From: Candidatus Tisiphia endosymbiont of Dioctria linearis
GTDB lineage: Bacteria > Pseudomonadota > Alphaproteobacteria > Rickettsiales > Rickettsiaceae
Reading direction: 5' to 3'
Assembly: GCF_964026545.1 (NCBI RefSeq)
Contig: NZ_OZ032156.1
Location: forward strand, 310,001-374,000
Length of the DNA: 64,000 bases
This document shows positions 38,190 through 50,060 of the stretch, piece by piece. Position numbers and translations under genes: made by a program. Below the pieces are notes generated by a model. That model was not told the origin of the DNA and did no database searches. It saw nothing but the letters and a program-made list of their open reading frames with translations. Position 1 is the first letter of the stretch. Each line of letters begins with the position of its first letter.

Positions 38190-39518
38190 TTAATGGGAAG
38201 AATAATCACCATATTCTCCTTGTAGGGTTATATCTTCATTACAATGCTCTATATCATGATCTAAGGATATTGTCAGAGTATTAAACTCCTCAGCTAAACG
38301 CTGTTCCTCAACTCCACTAACTCCTTCTTCAATAGCTTTATTACTATTAACTTGCTCATGCTCATTTTCATGGTTTTGCTTGCTAAGCAAATATTGTTGT
38401 AGCGATATTTCTTCACCTCGCAACAGTTTAATTACAGTTTCAATATCTTGGTATTCTAATATCTTATCTTTCAGAGCCTGCTCAACTTTCGAACCAAGCT
38501 GAGCTATTTCTGCCTGTAAATTGCTATGCAGAGTTACCATTTCTAAAATCTCTGTATTCCCTGATCTAACAGCAATTTTCAGAGCTGATTCACCATTATT
38601 AGTTAAAATTTTTGCACTGGCACTATCTAACTGCAAAATCTTTTGAACCATTTCTGCTTTTTGTGCAGAAATGGCAATTTGCAAAAGCGTATAACCAGCA
38701 AATTTTTGTGATAGGAGACTATTATCATAAGATGATAATTTACTGATAGTAACAATATCATTTTGACCTATCGCCTCCACTACCGTACTAGTTAAATCCT
38801 GTCCTGTTGCTAGAATCTTTTTAATAAAGCTTTCGTTACCACTATGTATTAATTGTTGTAATAATGTTTTGCCCTCTATTTGATAATCACAACAATTAGC
38901 CCCATAATTTAGAGCTAAAACAAATAATTCATTATTTGTTTTCTTGATAGCATAATATGCTAACTGATTAGCATCAACTCCTAGAGATTTTATCATACTA
39001 ATCATTGTCATTGATTCACTATCATACTTACCAAATAGCTCAGATAAAAAAAATGCTCGCTGCTGGCTATCAGCTGATTTCAGCATATCCAAAACAGCTT
39101 TTTGCTGCTGGCTAATATTAGCACTTATTACGTCATTGCCATGTTTTACCGCTTCTAATTTTGCTTTTTCAGCAGCTATAGCCTCTAATCTTGCTTTTTC
39201 AGCAGCTATTTTTTGCTGTCTCTCCTGCTCAATAGCCGCTAACCTTGATTGTTCTTCTTGTTGTCTTAAGGAGTTAATTTGTGAATCTAAATTTCTAATT
39301 CTCTCATTTGCCGCTGCTATATCTCTATCATAGTCCCCTTGTCTAAATCTTCTCTCTGTGTGTTGTTTATAATAGGGGTCGGCATTTATCCATAAAATAT
39401 AGGTTCTATGTTTTGTTGTTACTGTTTCATTATAATAATACGATTCCCTATTAATATTGTTCTTATGATTAACCGCTGTTGCTCTCTGGTTAGAAAGTTC
39501 TTGTATACGTTGTTTCAT
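38190..39518 (-). CDS. Coiled-coil plus ankyrin-like repeat protein
   Basis: 442 residues. About 1-130 is coiled coil with KAxLEAIAAEKAKLEA repeats. About 170-350 has degenerate ankyrin units (YQIEGKTLLQQLIHSGNESF, AGYTLLQIAISAQKAEMV, NNGESALKIAVRSGNTEI). The C-terminus is acidic. Probably a host-interacting or toxin-associated protein. Same strand as the toxin and 157 bases upstream of it. Confidence 0.7.
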   Translation of the reverse strand: MKQRIQELSNQRATAVNHKNNINRESYYYNETVTTKHRTYILWINADPYYKQHTERRFRQGDYDRDIAAANERIRNLDSQINSLRQQEEQSRLAAIEQERQQKIAAEKARLEAIAAEKAKLEAVKHGNDVISANISQQQKAVLDMLKSADSQQRAFFLSELFGKYDSESMTMISMIKSLGVDANQLAYYAIKKTNNELFVLALNYGANCCDYQIEGKTLLQQLIHSGNESFIKKILATGQDLTSTVVEAIGQNDIVTISKLSSYDNSLLSQKFAGYTLLQIAISAQKAEMVQKILQLDSASAKILTNNGESALKIAVRSGNTEILEMVTLHSNLQAEIAQLGSKVEQALKDKILEYQDIETVIKLLRGEEISLQQYLLSKQNHENEHEQVNSNKAIEEGVSGVEEQRLAEEFNTLTISLDHDIEHCNEDITLQGEYGDYSSH

Positions 39519-39609
39519 ATATCATCACCCTTAACACAAAAGTTTTTTAACACCATCATAATTTCTTCCTTCCTAATTCCTATAGCTAACCTGATTAGCA
39601 TTATTCCGT

Positions 39610-39700
39610 TATTGCGAAACCAATAGCGATCGTGGCAATCCATTTCTGGTTACTTTCCTGGATTGCTTAGTCGACTTACGCCTTCTAACAATGATGTCAA
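39610..39700. repeat. Interspersed palindromic repeat (family B)
   Basis: GTGGCAATCC..TTTCTGG..CTGGATTGCTTAGTCGACTTACG, within a wider palindrome ended by CTGATTAGCATTA and AATACTAATCAG. Confidence 0.7.
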
Positions 39701-39731
39701 TCTGCTATGGCTAAATACTAATCAGATTAGC

Positions 39732-39838
39732 TATAGTCAATTGATGAGAAGTTGGTGACGTCGTCACTCGTCGCTCGCCTATTACTTATAGGCGTCGCTC
39801 CATCGTTCCTAGCACCAAATTCCCCTGAATTGACTATA
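39732..39838. mobile_element. 107-bp MITE-like element (family A), copy 2
   Basis: TATAGTCAATTGATGAGAA to CTGAATTGACTATA, inverse orientation to copy 1. Ends 2 bases from the stop codon of the ankyrin gene. Confidence 0.85.
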
Positions 39839-39840
39839 TA

Positions 39841-42181
39841 TCAAATAGCAAAATCATTTATACCTATAATACTTGCTTCAAACTCACCAATAGACGGTAA
39901 ATTTTCTGGATGCTCAAGCCAAGGTAGAGCTTCAGGAAAATTATCTTTTGCTAAATCAATGGCACTTTTACCTTCTTTATTTTTGACTGTGCTAGATGCC
40001 GAACGCTCTAGCAAATATTTTATCGCAGTTAGCTTCTTATCCACTTCAATAGTATTTTCCGCACTAACTAGAAAATGCAATGGAGTATAGCCATCATTAT
40101 TTACTTCGTTTATTGATGCCCCATGATCAAGTAACAATTTTATTGCCCCAGTATTAGCTCTATAACATGCCATGTGTAATGGCGTGTCACCATCATACAT
40201 TGATTGTTTGACATCCGCACCTTTGCTAACTAAAAACTTAACTATATTTGGTTGTATTGGTTGCCCTGCATAACCTAAAGAATAATATAACGGTGATGCC
40301 TCCTCTTTATCAGCTTTATTTACGTTTGCACCTTTAGCAACTAACCACTCTATTACTTGTAACTGTTCCTTACATATTGCTGTTTGCAAAGCTGTACAAC
40401 CATCACTTTGACGAATAGCATTGATATCAGCCCCTTTATCAATTAACCACTTAACTATGTCAACATGCCCCTGTTGCGATGCTAACCATAAAGCAGTATA
40501 TTGTTCAGTATTAGTTGTTTTGTAATCAATATCTAAAATTGTAGGAGCTAATATCTTCATTATCTCAATGAACCCTTTGAAACTAGCTATATGCCATGGA
40601 AGTACACCTTCATTACTTGCAATATTAGTATCTGCTTGTTGGTTTATTAGCAATTCTGTTATTAATTTATTACCATTCGATACAGCACAAAATAAAGAAG
40701 TTGCTCCAACGATACTTTTGGCGTTAATATTAGTTCCTTTGGTTAAAATATTTTTGACAATATTAATATCTTCTAAATTTACTCCCCAATGCAATGCTAT
40801 CCATCCACCAGCATCAACTATATTAACATCAGCTCCTCTGGCTAATAATTCTTCTGCTACTTCAGGATGCTTTTTTTGCATTGCTACATGTAGAGGGGGC
40901 ATACCAGTGGTTACTCGGACAATATTTAAGTCAGCTCCTAGGTCTGCTAGAATTTTTACTATCTCTAACTTACCATCTTGAGCTGCTAGCCATAAAGCAG
41001 TAACCTTATGTTCATCAGTAGTTCTAGCATTTATATCATCATACTTAACTAATAAGTTTATTAGTTCTAATGCATTATTATTAACAGCCAAATGTAATGG
41101 ATACCCTCCATCTTTAGCTGCAACATTAACATCAGCCCCCTTATTTAGTAAAAATTCTACCATAGGCTTTTTATCATTACAAATCACAAAAGATAAAGCT
41201 GTCCCTCCACCACTATTTTGGCTGTTAATATCAACCCCTTTGTTTAAAATTAATTGTAAAATATTAGTATCTTCCAGAAGGGTAGCATAATGTAAAGACA
41301 TGTTACCTTTAAAATCTTTTATACTAAAATCCAACTGAAATTGATTGACAAAACAAGAAGCCAAATAGTTAAATTTATGAGTACAAGCTAGAAAGAATGG
41401 TGTAAGCCCCTTATCATTCTGTGCGTTAATATCAGCCCCCCTATCGGTTAAAAATTTAGTGATAGCCAGTGTTTTTTCTTGCTGTATTGTGTACCCATCA
41501 CTCTCTCTCCTACCTATCATTATTGCACCCATATTACTTTCTAAGTCACAAACTGCATGTCCTCCTTGCTCTACATCAAAGTATGCTAAATTAGTTAACT
41601 TTAATTCCAATTGTACTTCACTGAAAAATAAAACATTGCGTATTAGCTATAATAAGATGAAGAGCTGTACCACCATCAAAGAGGGCAGATTTATAATTAA
41701 TATCAGCAGTTTTCTCAGCAATCTGTTTTATATATTTTATATGAGGAATCTGAGCACAATATATCAAAGCATTCGCCCCTTGCTTATCTATTAAATTAAC
41801 ATCCGCTCCTTTTTGCAAGAGTTTATCAACCCCATAATAAAACCCATTAATAATTGCATGCATCAAAACTGTCTTGCCATCTATATCTTGATAATCTAAA
41901 TCTGTAATCTTGGCAAGTGCAAGATCAAAAGCTGCTAAGTGTTGAGATTTACTTGCTTCCTTAAGCACATCAGTATGAGCTAATTCCTCTGGAGAAATAG
42001 TTTTGGTTATTACTATTAAGGGATTTAAAGTAATAGCCTTTAATTCTCGATATGAATTGAATAAATATTTAAAAGTATTAGAAATATTTACTTGCTTTTG
42101 TAGTTGATCACTTAAAGTAGCCTGTTGTGCTAGTGCCTGACTTAACTGATTAGATAAACTTTCTAAGTTACTCTTACTCAT
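39841..42181 (-). pseudogene. Large ankyrin-repeat protein, frameshifted
   Basis: Two ORFs (41618-42181 and 39841-41610). They join if one C is dropped near 41637, replacing IANTQCFIF by IANTNVLFFSEVQLELK. Intact length would be about 780 residues. A helical N-terminus (1-90) is followed by about 16 ankyrin units, many near consensus (DGYTPLHFLVSAENT, DGDTPLHMACYRANTG, GWIALHWGVNLED). Ankyrin proteins of intracellular bacteria often act on host proteins, though here no secretion signal is visible. Confidence 0.8.
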
Positions 42182-43462
42182 AAATTATTACCTTGTTAAT
42201 TCAATACCGTCCTAAATATATCTATAATCACCTTGATAGTATTAGTAGAGTTCATTTAATTATTATAAATCCATATATAATCAATCGCATTATTGTGTAA
42301 TTCTAAAACTGCTTTATCGCTACTTGAATGGAAATCAATACCTGCTTAGGAGTCCACATTTTATGTACTATGCAATCAAGTTCATAACTCCTGCTAAAAT
42401 ACAACCCACCATCTTAAAAGTTGTTAAAATGACTTCTGAGATAGTGAGTAAATTATAAATTCAAAGAGTCCTTAAACTATCAATCATGATGCGAACTATC
42501 TCCCATCAAACTTTGCTGAATGGCAGTTGTATCTGTTATCTCTTCCGTATGATAAAGATGTGTTGCAACTACAACTGATTTGTCACAATGGCGACATCTG
42601 AACCGCCTATAGTTAGCGAACCATACATTTTTATATCGTATACGCCACTATGATGAAAATATATTTTAGCTACAGTTTGGTTATTAGAATTTTGTTTGAT
42701 AACTATTCATTTTGTGTTTTCATGATATTTACTCCCATTTTAATTGTGTTAGTTTAGCAATCAGCTTTACAGCTAATTAAGCATCATCTCAAAAGTTAGG
42801 TTGTTGTTTCAACATCCATTCTACTGTTGAGTTAATTATCTTTACACATTCTTAATTTTAATGACAACAATTTATATACTATTTATCATAATATTTATTC
42901 TATAGGTTATAAATCTACCACAGTAAAAGTTTTTTCTATATAGCTGTAACTAATCCGATAGGAATTGTCATTATAATTTAGGCTATTTCTTCTTTTACTC
43001 TACTGTGTAAAGCAAATTTACTATCATTAATAACAACTCATGCACTGATTTCAACAGATAAATTTAGGAAACTTATTATTTACCACATATAGCTTAATCA
43101 AATAGAATGGCGACAAGAAGATAAAAATATAGAGAGAAAAAATTATAATAAAATCAGATACCAGGAAGTTATAATTTTTTTCAGGTACTTTGTGCAGCCT
43201 TGGCTGATGTTGCCATATGATACCAGAGTATAATTTTATGTAGGGTACTAAAGGATTAATATACCGCGTCAATTATTTCAATTGGTATTATATGGTTAAG
43301 CTAGACACTGTTAACAAAGGTATTTAACCAACTAGTTATCATATTTTTAGTACAAATTATAAAAAAGAGATATATTATAATTTTATAGTAAAAATTTTGC
43401 TAATTAGCTATTAGTGGAGAATAAAAAAGGAGTATAATGGATATTATAGTTGGAAGGAACAG
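42182..43462. other. 1.3-kb AT-rich region without an intact gene
   Basis: Around 42490-42640 the minus strand holds a fragment with two CxxC-like cysteines (RFRCRHCDKSVVVATHLYH), possibly the remains of a zinc-ribbon protein gene; it is broken upstream. The remaining frames are not convincing. The end of the region provides the promoter zone of the AAA gene. Confidence 0.4.
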
Positions 43463-45290
43463 GTGAAAACAATGATAGAAGAAACAAACAAAATTGACGC
43501 TAATTATCAACCAACCATGCTAGTTGGTACTGATGATTTTAAGAAATTGTTGCTTAATAGCAATGTATTTGTTGATAAGAGTCTAATGATCAAAGAACTA
43601 TTGGCTGATGGTGGGGATGTCGTATTAATCACTCGTCCAAGGCGTTGGGGGAAGAGTCTTAATATGGACATGGTGCGGAGATTTTTTGAGATAGAGGTAG
43701 ATCAACATGGCAATCCTATACTACAAGAACAAAGAGTGAACTATAAACTATTTGCTGGTGGAGAGGTAGATTTAGGATTAACTAGTGGTAAAAAAAGATT
43801 ACTACAGCCTTTACAAATAGCAAAATACTCAGAGATTATGCTTGATTACCAAGGTCAATTTCCAGTTATTATTATAAGTTTCAAGGGTGTTAGGGGTAGT
43901 AGTTATGAAGAAATTGAAAGTAAAATCAGATATCAAATAACTGAATTATTTAGGGAATATCATTACTTAAAAGCAAAAGATGATGATACGCTAGATGCCG
44001 GACGAAAAGAGCAATTAACTAGATATTTTTCTGGAAAGTTTAACAAAGTAGAGCTTGAGAATAGTTTAAAATTTTTAAGTGACTTACTTTTTAAACATTT
44101 CAATCAAAAGGTCTATATACTAATTGACGAATATGATACGCCAATTAATAGTGCATATATGAAATTTGGCAATAATTCAGAAGAATTTGAGGAAGTACTA
44201 TCTCTATTTCGGGCAATATTTGGTAATAGTCTTAAAACCAATGATTCATTACAAAAAGGCTTCATTACCGGCATATTGCTTGTTGCTAAGGCTAATTTGT
44301 TTTCAGATTTGAATAATTTAACTGAATGTAGTTTACTAGATGAAAGATTTTCTAGCAGTTACGGGTTTACTCAAGCAGAAGTTGATGAATTATTAACTAA
44401 AGTACCAACCACTACAAAGCCAGAAGAAATTAAAAATTGGTATAATGGCTATAATTTTGGTGGAGAAGTCATTTATAATCCATGGTCAATTATGCAATGT
44501 TTGGCAAGTAAAGGCAAGCTTGATCATTATTGGATTGATAGTGGTGGGACTGATTGGATTGATCATGTATTGCTTTCAGATGAGATGCAACAAAATATCC
44601 AGGCTTTAGCTGCAGGTAAAACTATTACTTCTTCTATTACTAAACATATAAATTTTGCTGATATTAACCAACCAGAAGGGTTATTTAGCTTATTATTATT
44701 TAGTGGCTACCTAAACACAACTACCAAGATGCCAGAAAGAGATATTTATGATTTATCTGCTCCTAACTACGAGGTGAAATATATTTATGAAAAGAGAATG
44801 CTACAATGGGTTACTAAACAAATAAAAATTGATAATTCTGGCTATTATTCTTTCGTTACTTTATTACCAGATGGTAAAATAGAGGCGTTTAAAGAGCGTT
44901 TGCAAGAGTTACTGCTTAATTCTACTAGTTTTTATCAAACAGGAGAGAAAAAAGCCGAATTATTTTATAGTGGCTTTATGCTCGGCTTTATTAATATGCT
45001 AGGTTCTAGTTATATAATATCGAGCGAACAAGAATCAGGAGATGGTCGTCCAGATATGATGATGATCCCAAAAGTTGGTAAAGGCGATAAAGCGATGATT
45101 ATCGAGTATAAAATCGCTAAATCCTCAGAAGATCTAGCAGATATAGCCAAATCTGGCTTACAACCAAATTATTAACAAAAAATATGATAGTAAAATAAAA
45201 GAGCATTCACATGTAAAACAAATATTAAAAATTTCCTTAGCATTTTCTGGAAAAAATATGGAGTTACAATATGAAGTAACGAATCTCTAA
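43463..45290 (+). pseudogene. AAA-ATPase-like / PD-(D/E)XK nuclease protein, 3' frameshift
   Basis: 570 codons as read. The N-terminal ATPase domain (PF09820 type) has LITRPRRWGKSLNMDMVRRFF near residue 55 and VYILIDEYDTPIN near 215. The C-terminal nuclease-like domain (PF08011 type) shows DGRPDMMMIP and AMIIEYKI. The frame stops at GLQPNY. Dropping one C at CAACCAAAT (about 45165) gives LQQIINKKYDSKIKEHSHVK and a natural end near 45290. The start could be the GTG at 43463 or the ATG at 43472. Common in intracellular bacteria, role unknown. Confidence 0.85.
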
Positions 45291-45846
45291 TAATAGAGCG
45301 TAAGCACTTGTATAATAAGCAATTTGGTATCTGACTGGGTTCTGAAATTGTTCACTACGCCCCGCCAATACTTATTACCCTTCCAGGGATTTTGTAATTT
45401 TATAAAGCAATTCATATGCTCCCTATATGCTCCTTACAAGTTGGAAAATAAGGGGTATATTTGCTCTTAACCCCTCTTTAGTACTTGTGTTCAGCTGGAG
45501 GGATTATGCAACAAATAGTCAACTCTTCCTCCATCACTACCGATATTGGTGCCATAGTATAGACAAAATTTTACAAGACGATTATAGTCAATTGATGAGA
45601 AGTTGGTGACGTTGTCGCTCAATGCTCGCCTATTACTTATAGGCGTCGCTCCATCGCTCCTAGCCCCAAATTCTCCTGAATTGACTATATATTAAAATAT
45701 TTGGTATGAAACTTATGGGTATTAGGATTATAGACAATTAGTCATTTTAACTGAGGCGGTAAATATACAAAAAATAGCTATCTCGAATAGTACATATCAA
45801 TTATGGATATAAGTTATGTATTGCGTTTTTCACGCGTTCCGTTACA
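45291..45846. other. Spacer with family A element, no gene
   Basis: Contains the 107-bp element 45583-45689 and undefined unique sequence. Several frames are open for about 60 codons but show no family pattern. Confidence 0.5.
45583..45689. mobile_element. 107-bp MITE-like element (family A), copy 3
   Basis: TATAGTCAATTGATGAGAA to CTGAATTGACTATA. Same length and orientation as copy 2. Lies 180 bases before the effector-like gene. Confidence 0.85.
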
Positions 45847-45870
45847 ATGAACCAAATAGGGAGTATATTT

Positions 45871-48471
45871 ATGAGTAATGATAGAATTTCAGAAGCAGTG
45901 AAGATAGTAGGAGGTTATTCTTTTTTGATTGAAGAAGATGAGCGAGCTAAAAGCTCCTTAGAAAGTGCGTTAACTAAATTTTTTGATACTATCAATTCTG
46001 ATGAAAAGGAGGAATATTTTAAAATAATAGTAAAATATGGTAATGTTCCTTCCCCTAAATTAGAAAATTTACGCACTGAACTGAATGGCTTATTTGACAA
46101 GCAACAATATCTAGCAGTAAATAATCCAGCTATTAAAGAGCTTAGTCGCTGCGATACTCAGTATGCTAGAACAGACCTTCAAGATACAATTAGCAAGGCT
46201 GTGTTAAATAATGACAAAATTGATCAGTCAAATAAACCAAATGTTTCACAGATTGATCCTGTTATTGTAAATATTGACAACCAGAAATATGCTGTATGTG
46301 TACAAGATGATAACAAATATTTAGTCGGGCTTGAGAACCAAACAACTAATGCTATGGTATTAGCATATAATCAAGCAAATGGTATCACAGGTATTTTTAG
46401 TAATAGTGATATGTATGATATTAAACAAATTAGTGTTAACGGAGAATCTAAGGAGATATTTTTGGGAAGCTTTACAACAGGTACTAGCAGCACAGCTCAT
46501 AGTGTAGAAGTAGTAATATACAAAGATACGGATGGTCAATATAGGACAACCGTTCTTGATCAAACATCATTTAAGAATAATCCAGACGCTAAGCCAGAAT
46601 ACCAAGAGAAATATCAAGGATTTATCAAAGATATCCACTCGGCTATTAAGACACAATATAAAGATATAATTATTGATGAACAGAATATAGATTTTCGGCA
46701 TGGTGTCTACCAGGTAGAGGGTAATTTGGCTGGATGTTTAGATGGATTAATATTTTTTGCGGATGACTTAATAAAAGAAAATTTTGATGTTCATAAGGCA
46801 TTAACTCATGCAGCAGAAGAAATTCCGCTATCTCGTATGGCATTATCTAGGTTTAATGCTACGTGTGCGGTCATGGAACATAATGAGCAGAAAGTAGGAT
46901 TGGAACAAATTCCTCTTGGTGATATTGACAAGAAACTAGATTTAAGAGAATTTTTTACTAATAACAGTGATGTAGAAACAATAAAGAAAATTCGTGATGG
47001 TAGTTATAGTAACGTAGAATTAGCAAAAATTTTTGTTGATGACTTTGGCACACAAGATAAGTACCTTAATGAGGAGGTTAAAAAAAGCTTAAAGGAATCT
47101 TTGGATAAGTTTAACGATACTACAGAAATAAAACTACTTACTAGCGGCAATTTTGATAACAAAGCACTAGCAAAAATTATTACTAATAACTTTACTCATG
47201 AAGAATTAGCAGACACATTTATTACTAAATGCGGGGGTGAAAAATTATTTCCAGAAATTATTACTGATAACTTTACTGCTAAAGAATTAAGCACAATTGA
47301 AAAAGGAGACAAGAAGCAAGGGATAACAATTATTATTAAAAAGTTTGATATCAACCAACTAGCAGAAATTTTTATTGACAATTATAATGAGGAGGTATTA
47401 AGTAGAACCCGCAGTGGTGCAAGTACAATGGAAGATATTTTTAGTAATAACATTCCGAGAGGGCAAAGCTCTCTGTATACCAAAGAATTAGCACTAATTC
47501 GTGATAATGCAGCGACTCAAGAAGCTAAAGAAGCGGTGCTGACTAAGCAACTTTATAAAACAAAACTAAAAACAACCCTTGAGAGTAAATTTCGGAAAAC
47601 AGAGCTGGAGAAAATTCTTGAACGATCTTATGAAAAAGGAGAATTAGAAACAATGCTGAAGAAGGCTTTTGTGGAAAACAAACCTTCTATTAAAGCTGTG
47701 GTAGATGATATAGGTTTCCTAAGAAAATTAACAGACGCTGAATTACAATCCCTTAAAGGCAAGGAAGTTCAAGGCAAGATAACTCAGTTACCAAAGCAGG
47801 AGGTTATACAACTACAGACTGCTAAACAACAGGATGCAACACTAGATAACCAGCCTATAACACCGTTAGAACATACTGTTACGCCAATTATTGAACCACA
47901 GAACCAGCTTATACCACCGTTAAAACCTACTGTTGTGCAATCTGTTAAGCCAGGTCTTAATTCCCAATTATATAATTTAGAGTTACGTCAAAAAGCAACT
48001 CTGATAGCAAGTAATTTAACCCAACAAAATAGTACTAATACTATTGCATCAACAATCAATATTGTAGAGACAGTAGTTGCTAATCAAGATACTTTGTCTG
48101 AAGTGATTGGAAAAGAAAGGGGAAAATCTCTGGAAAACAAAATTAACTCAATAAAAGAGAAACATCAGCAAGGCGATATAAAGGGTGTTGATCAAGGGTT
48201 CAAAGAATTAGCTAATGACTGCATAAAAATACAAGATACAAAAATGCCTTCAACTTGGCAAAAAATTGTTAATGTAATCAAGACTGCTGCTTCGGTTGTG
48301 TCTGCTGCTATTAGGGGAAAGTCAAGCGATATTAATATAAAAATGCCATTGTTTAGAAAAGCGTTGAAAGAATTAGGGGGACATGATAGTAAGTTCTCTA
48401 AGTGTTCATCAATGGCTCAGGACATTTCGCAAAGCAATAAGCATAAATCTTCGTATCAAGGCAGGGCGTAG
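45871..48471 (+). CDS. Large helical effector-like protein, unknown function
   Basis: 866 residues from the ATG at 45871, preferred over 45847 because GGGAG lies eight bases upstream. About 370-600 contains repeated motifs of the type NFDNKALAKIITNNF, NFTAKELSTIE and KFDINQLAEIFIDNY, suggesting a short helical repeat. A Gln/Pro-rich linker follows near 650-700, then a basic helical C-terminus (TWQKIVNVIKTAASVVSAAI). No signal peptide. Flanked by family A repeat sequence on both sides. Resembles Rickettsia-specific secreted proteins in style, but I recognise no family. Confidence 0.65.
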   Translation: MSNDRISEAVKIVGGYSFLIEEDERAKSSLESALTKFFDTINSDEKEEYFKIIVKYGNVPSPKLENLRTELNGLFDKQQYLAVNNPAIKELSRCDTQYARTDLQDTISKAVLNNDKIDQSNKPNVSQIDPVIVNIDNQKYAVCVQDDNKYLVGLENQTTNAMVLAYNQANGITGIFSNSDMYDIKQISVNGESKEIFLGSFTTGTSSTAHSVEVVIYKDTDGQYRTTVLDQTSFKNNPDAKPEYQEKYQGFIKDIHSAIKTQYKDIIIDEQNIDFRHGVYQVEGNLAGCLDGLIFFADDLIKENFDVHKALTHAAEEIPLSRMALSRFNATCAVMEHNEQKVGLEQIPLGDIDKKLDLREFFTNNSDVETIKKIRDGSYSNVELAKIFVDDFGTQDKYLNEEVKKSLKESLDKFNDTTEIKLLTSGNFDNKALAKIITNNFTHEELADTFITKCGGEKLFPEIITDNFTAKELSTIEKGDKKQGITIIIKKFDINQLAEIFIDNYNEEVLSRTRSGASTMEDIFSNNIPRGQSSLYTKELALIRDNAATQEAKEAVLTKQLYKTKLKTTLESKFRKTELEKILERSYEKGELETMLKKAFVENKPSIKAVVDDIGFLRKLTDAELQSLKGKEVQGKITQLPKQEVIQLQTAKQQDATLDNQPITPLEHTVTPIIEPQNQLIPPLKPTVVQSVKPGLNSQLYNLELRQKATLIASNLTQQNSTNTIASTINIVETVVANQDTLSEVIGKERGKSLENKINSIKEKHQQGDIKGVDQGFKELANDCIKIQDTKMPSTWQKIVNVIKTAASVVSAAIRGKSSDINIKMPLFRKALKELGGHDSKFSKCSSMAQDISQSNKHKSSYQGRA

Positions 48472-48499
48472 TGTGACTAGTTGCACGCTTTTTAACAAT

Positions 48500-48537
48500 G
48501 AGTAACGACATCACCAACTTCTCATCAATTGACTATA
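48500..48537. repeat. Family A element, 38-bp end fragment
   Basis: Only the arm GACATCACCAACTTCTCATC..TTGACTATA remains, between the convergent effector-like gene and nuoM. Confidence 0.8.
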
Positions 48538-48543
48538 TCACAA

Positions 48544-50040
48544 CTATTTTACAACAGATAATAGTTGTGACAAAATTTTGTGGATTGATACATCAAGCAT
48601 GTTGATAATTGCATTTGGCAGCAAACCTAAGTAAATTATTGTTATACATAATGGTATAATTGCAATCATTTCATAGAGATATAAATCTTTAAAGCTTGCA
48701 ACCTGAACATTAGTAATTTGTCCTAGCATTACTTCTTTGTAAAGTTTTAGCATATAAACAGCTCCAAGAATAATACCAACAGCACTTATCATAGCTAGCA
48801 CTATATTGGCTTGATAAATACCTATTAAACTTAAAAATTCTCCTATAAAACCGCTAGTGCCTGGTAAACCTATAGAGCCAAGCATGGCGATCATAAACAA
48901 AGTGGCAAGTATTGGCATTTTATTTGCTACACCACCATATTGGTCTATTTCCTTAGTATGCAATCTATCATATAAAGTACCAACTATCAAAAACAAAGTA
49001 GATGCTACCACACCATGACTAATCATTTGATATATTGCCCCCTTAATTCCCACTTCTGTCAAACTAAAAATCCCAGCAGTAACGTAGCCCATATGAGCTA
49101 TCGATGAATAAGCTATCATCTTTTTCATATCTCTTTGAGCTAGTGCCACTAATGAACCATATATTACAGCAAATATACTCAGCACTAATACATAAAATGC
49201 AAATTCTTTTGATATATTTGGAAACATTGGTAATGACACTCGTAAAAAACCATATGCTCCAAGTTTTAATAATATACCAGCCAAAATGACAGACCCAGCA
49301 GTTGGTGCTTGTACGTGTGCATCAGGAAGCCATGTGTGGAATGGTAGCATAGGAACTTTTACCGCGAAGGCTATAAAGATTGCCAACCATAAAACTCTCT
49401 GCACCGATAATGCTAATAAAGGTATTGATTCGTTCAGAACAAGCATATTAAAGCTGTGAACTTGGCTATAAATATATAGCAGCGACAATAAGAAAAATAC
49501 CGAACCAAAGAAAGTATAGAGGAAGAACTTCACAGCCGCATAAACTCTATTTTCACCTCCCCAAATTCCTATAATTAGATACATTGGGATTAATATTACT
49601 TCAAAAAATAAGTAAAATAATAGTAAATTCATTGAGGAAAAAGCCCCAATGCAAAAAGATTCAATTAATAAAAAACAAAACAAAAATTCTTTAATATATT
49701 TTTTGACGGTAAATAGACTAGCTATAATGCAGATAAGGGTTAAAAAGCTGGTCAGAACAACAAAAAATACTGAGATTCCATCGACTCCAATGTGGAATTC
49801 AAGACCTATATATTGAACCCAATTATAGCATTCGACAAACTGATAAAGTTTTGATGTACTATCAAATTGAACTAATAAACAAATAGTAGCTATTAATGTT
49901 AGTACAGAGCTTAAAACTGCAACATATATCGCATAAACTTGTTTATTAACCGACCTACTCTGTCTAATAAACAGCAGGATATATAATGCACTTAGTAAAG
50001 GCAAGAAAATGCTTATTGATAAGATCGGTAACTCTGGCAT
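48544..50040 (-). CDS. nuoM: NADH-quinone oxidoreductase subunit M
   Basis: 498 residues, about 14 transmembrane helices. Antiporter-like subunit of complex I. Diagnostic parts: IGIWGGENRVYAAVKFFLYT (about 150-169) and WLPDAHVQAPTAGSVILAG (about 235), with the channel lysines. Proton pumping in the inner membrane. It is separated from other nuo genes here and follows gatA by 20 bases, a rearranged setting. Confidence 0.95.
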   Translation of the reverse strand: MPELPILSISIFLPLLSALYILLFIRQSRSVNKQVYAIYVAVLSSVLTLIATICLLVQFDSTSKLYQFVECYNWVQYIGLEFHIGVDGISVFFVVLTSFLTLICIIASLFTVKKYIKEFLFCFLLIESFCIGAFSSMNLLLFYLFFEVILIPMYLIIGIWGGENRVYAAVKFFLYTFFGSVFFLLSLLYIYSQVHSFNMLVLNESIPLLALSVQRVLWLAIFIAFAVKVPMLPFHTWLPDAHVQAPTAGSVILAGILLKLGAYGFLRVSLPMFPNISKEFAFYVLVLSIFAVIYGSLVALAQRDMKKMIAYSSIAHMGYVTAGIFSLTEVGIKGAIYQMISHGVVASTLFLIVGTLYDRLHTKEIDQYGGVANKMPILATLFMIAMLGSIGLPGTSGFIGEFLSLIGIYQANIVLAMISAVGIILGAVYMLKLYKEVMLGQITNVQVASFKDLYLYEMIAIIPLCITIIYLGLLPNAIINMLDVSIHKILSQLLSVVK

Positions 50041-50060
50041 TCTAAACTCTAATAATCCAA

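Noticed and set aside
43051-43272. 73-codon frame in the gap before the AAA gene
   Set aside because: No ribosome site, no homology pattern, and late hydrophobic stretch looks like AT-rich noise.
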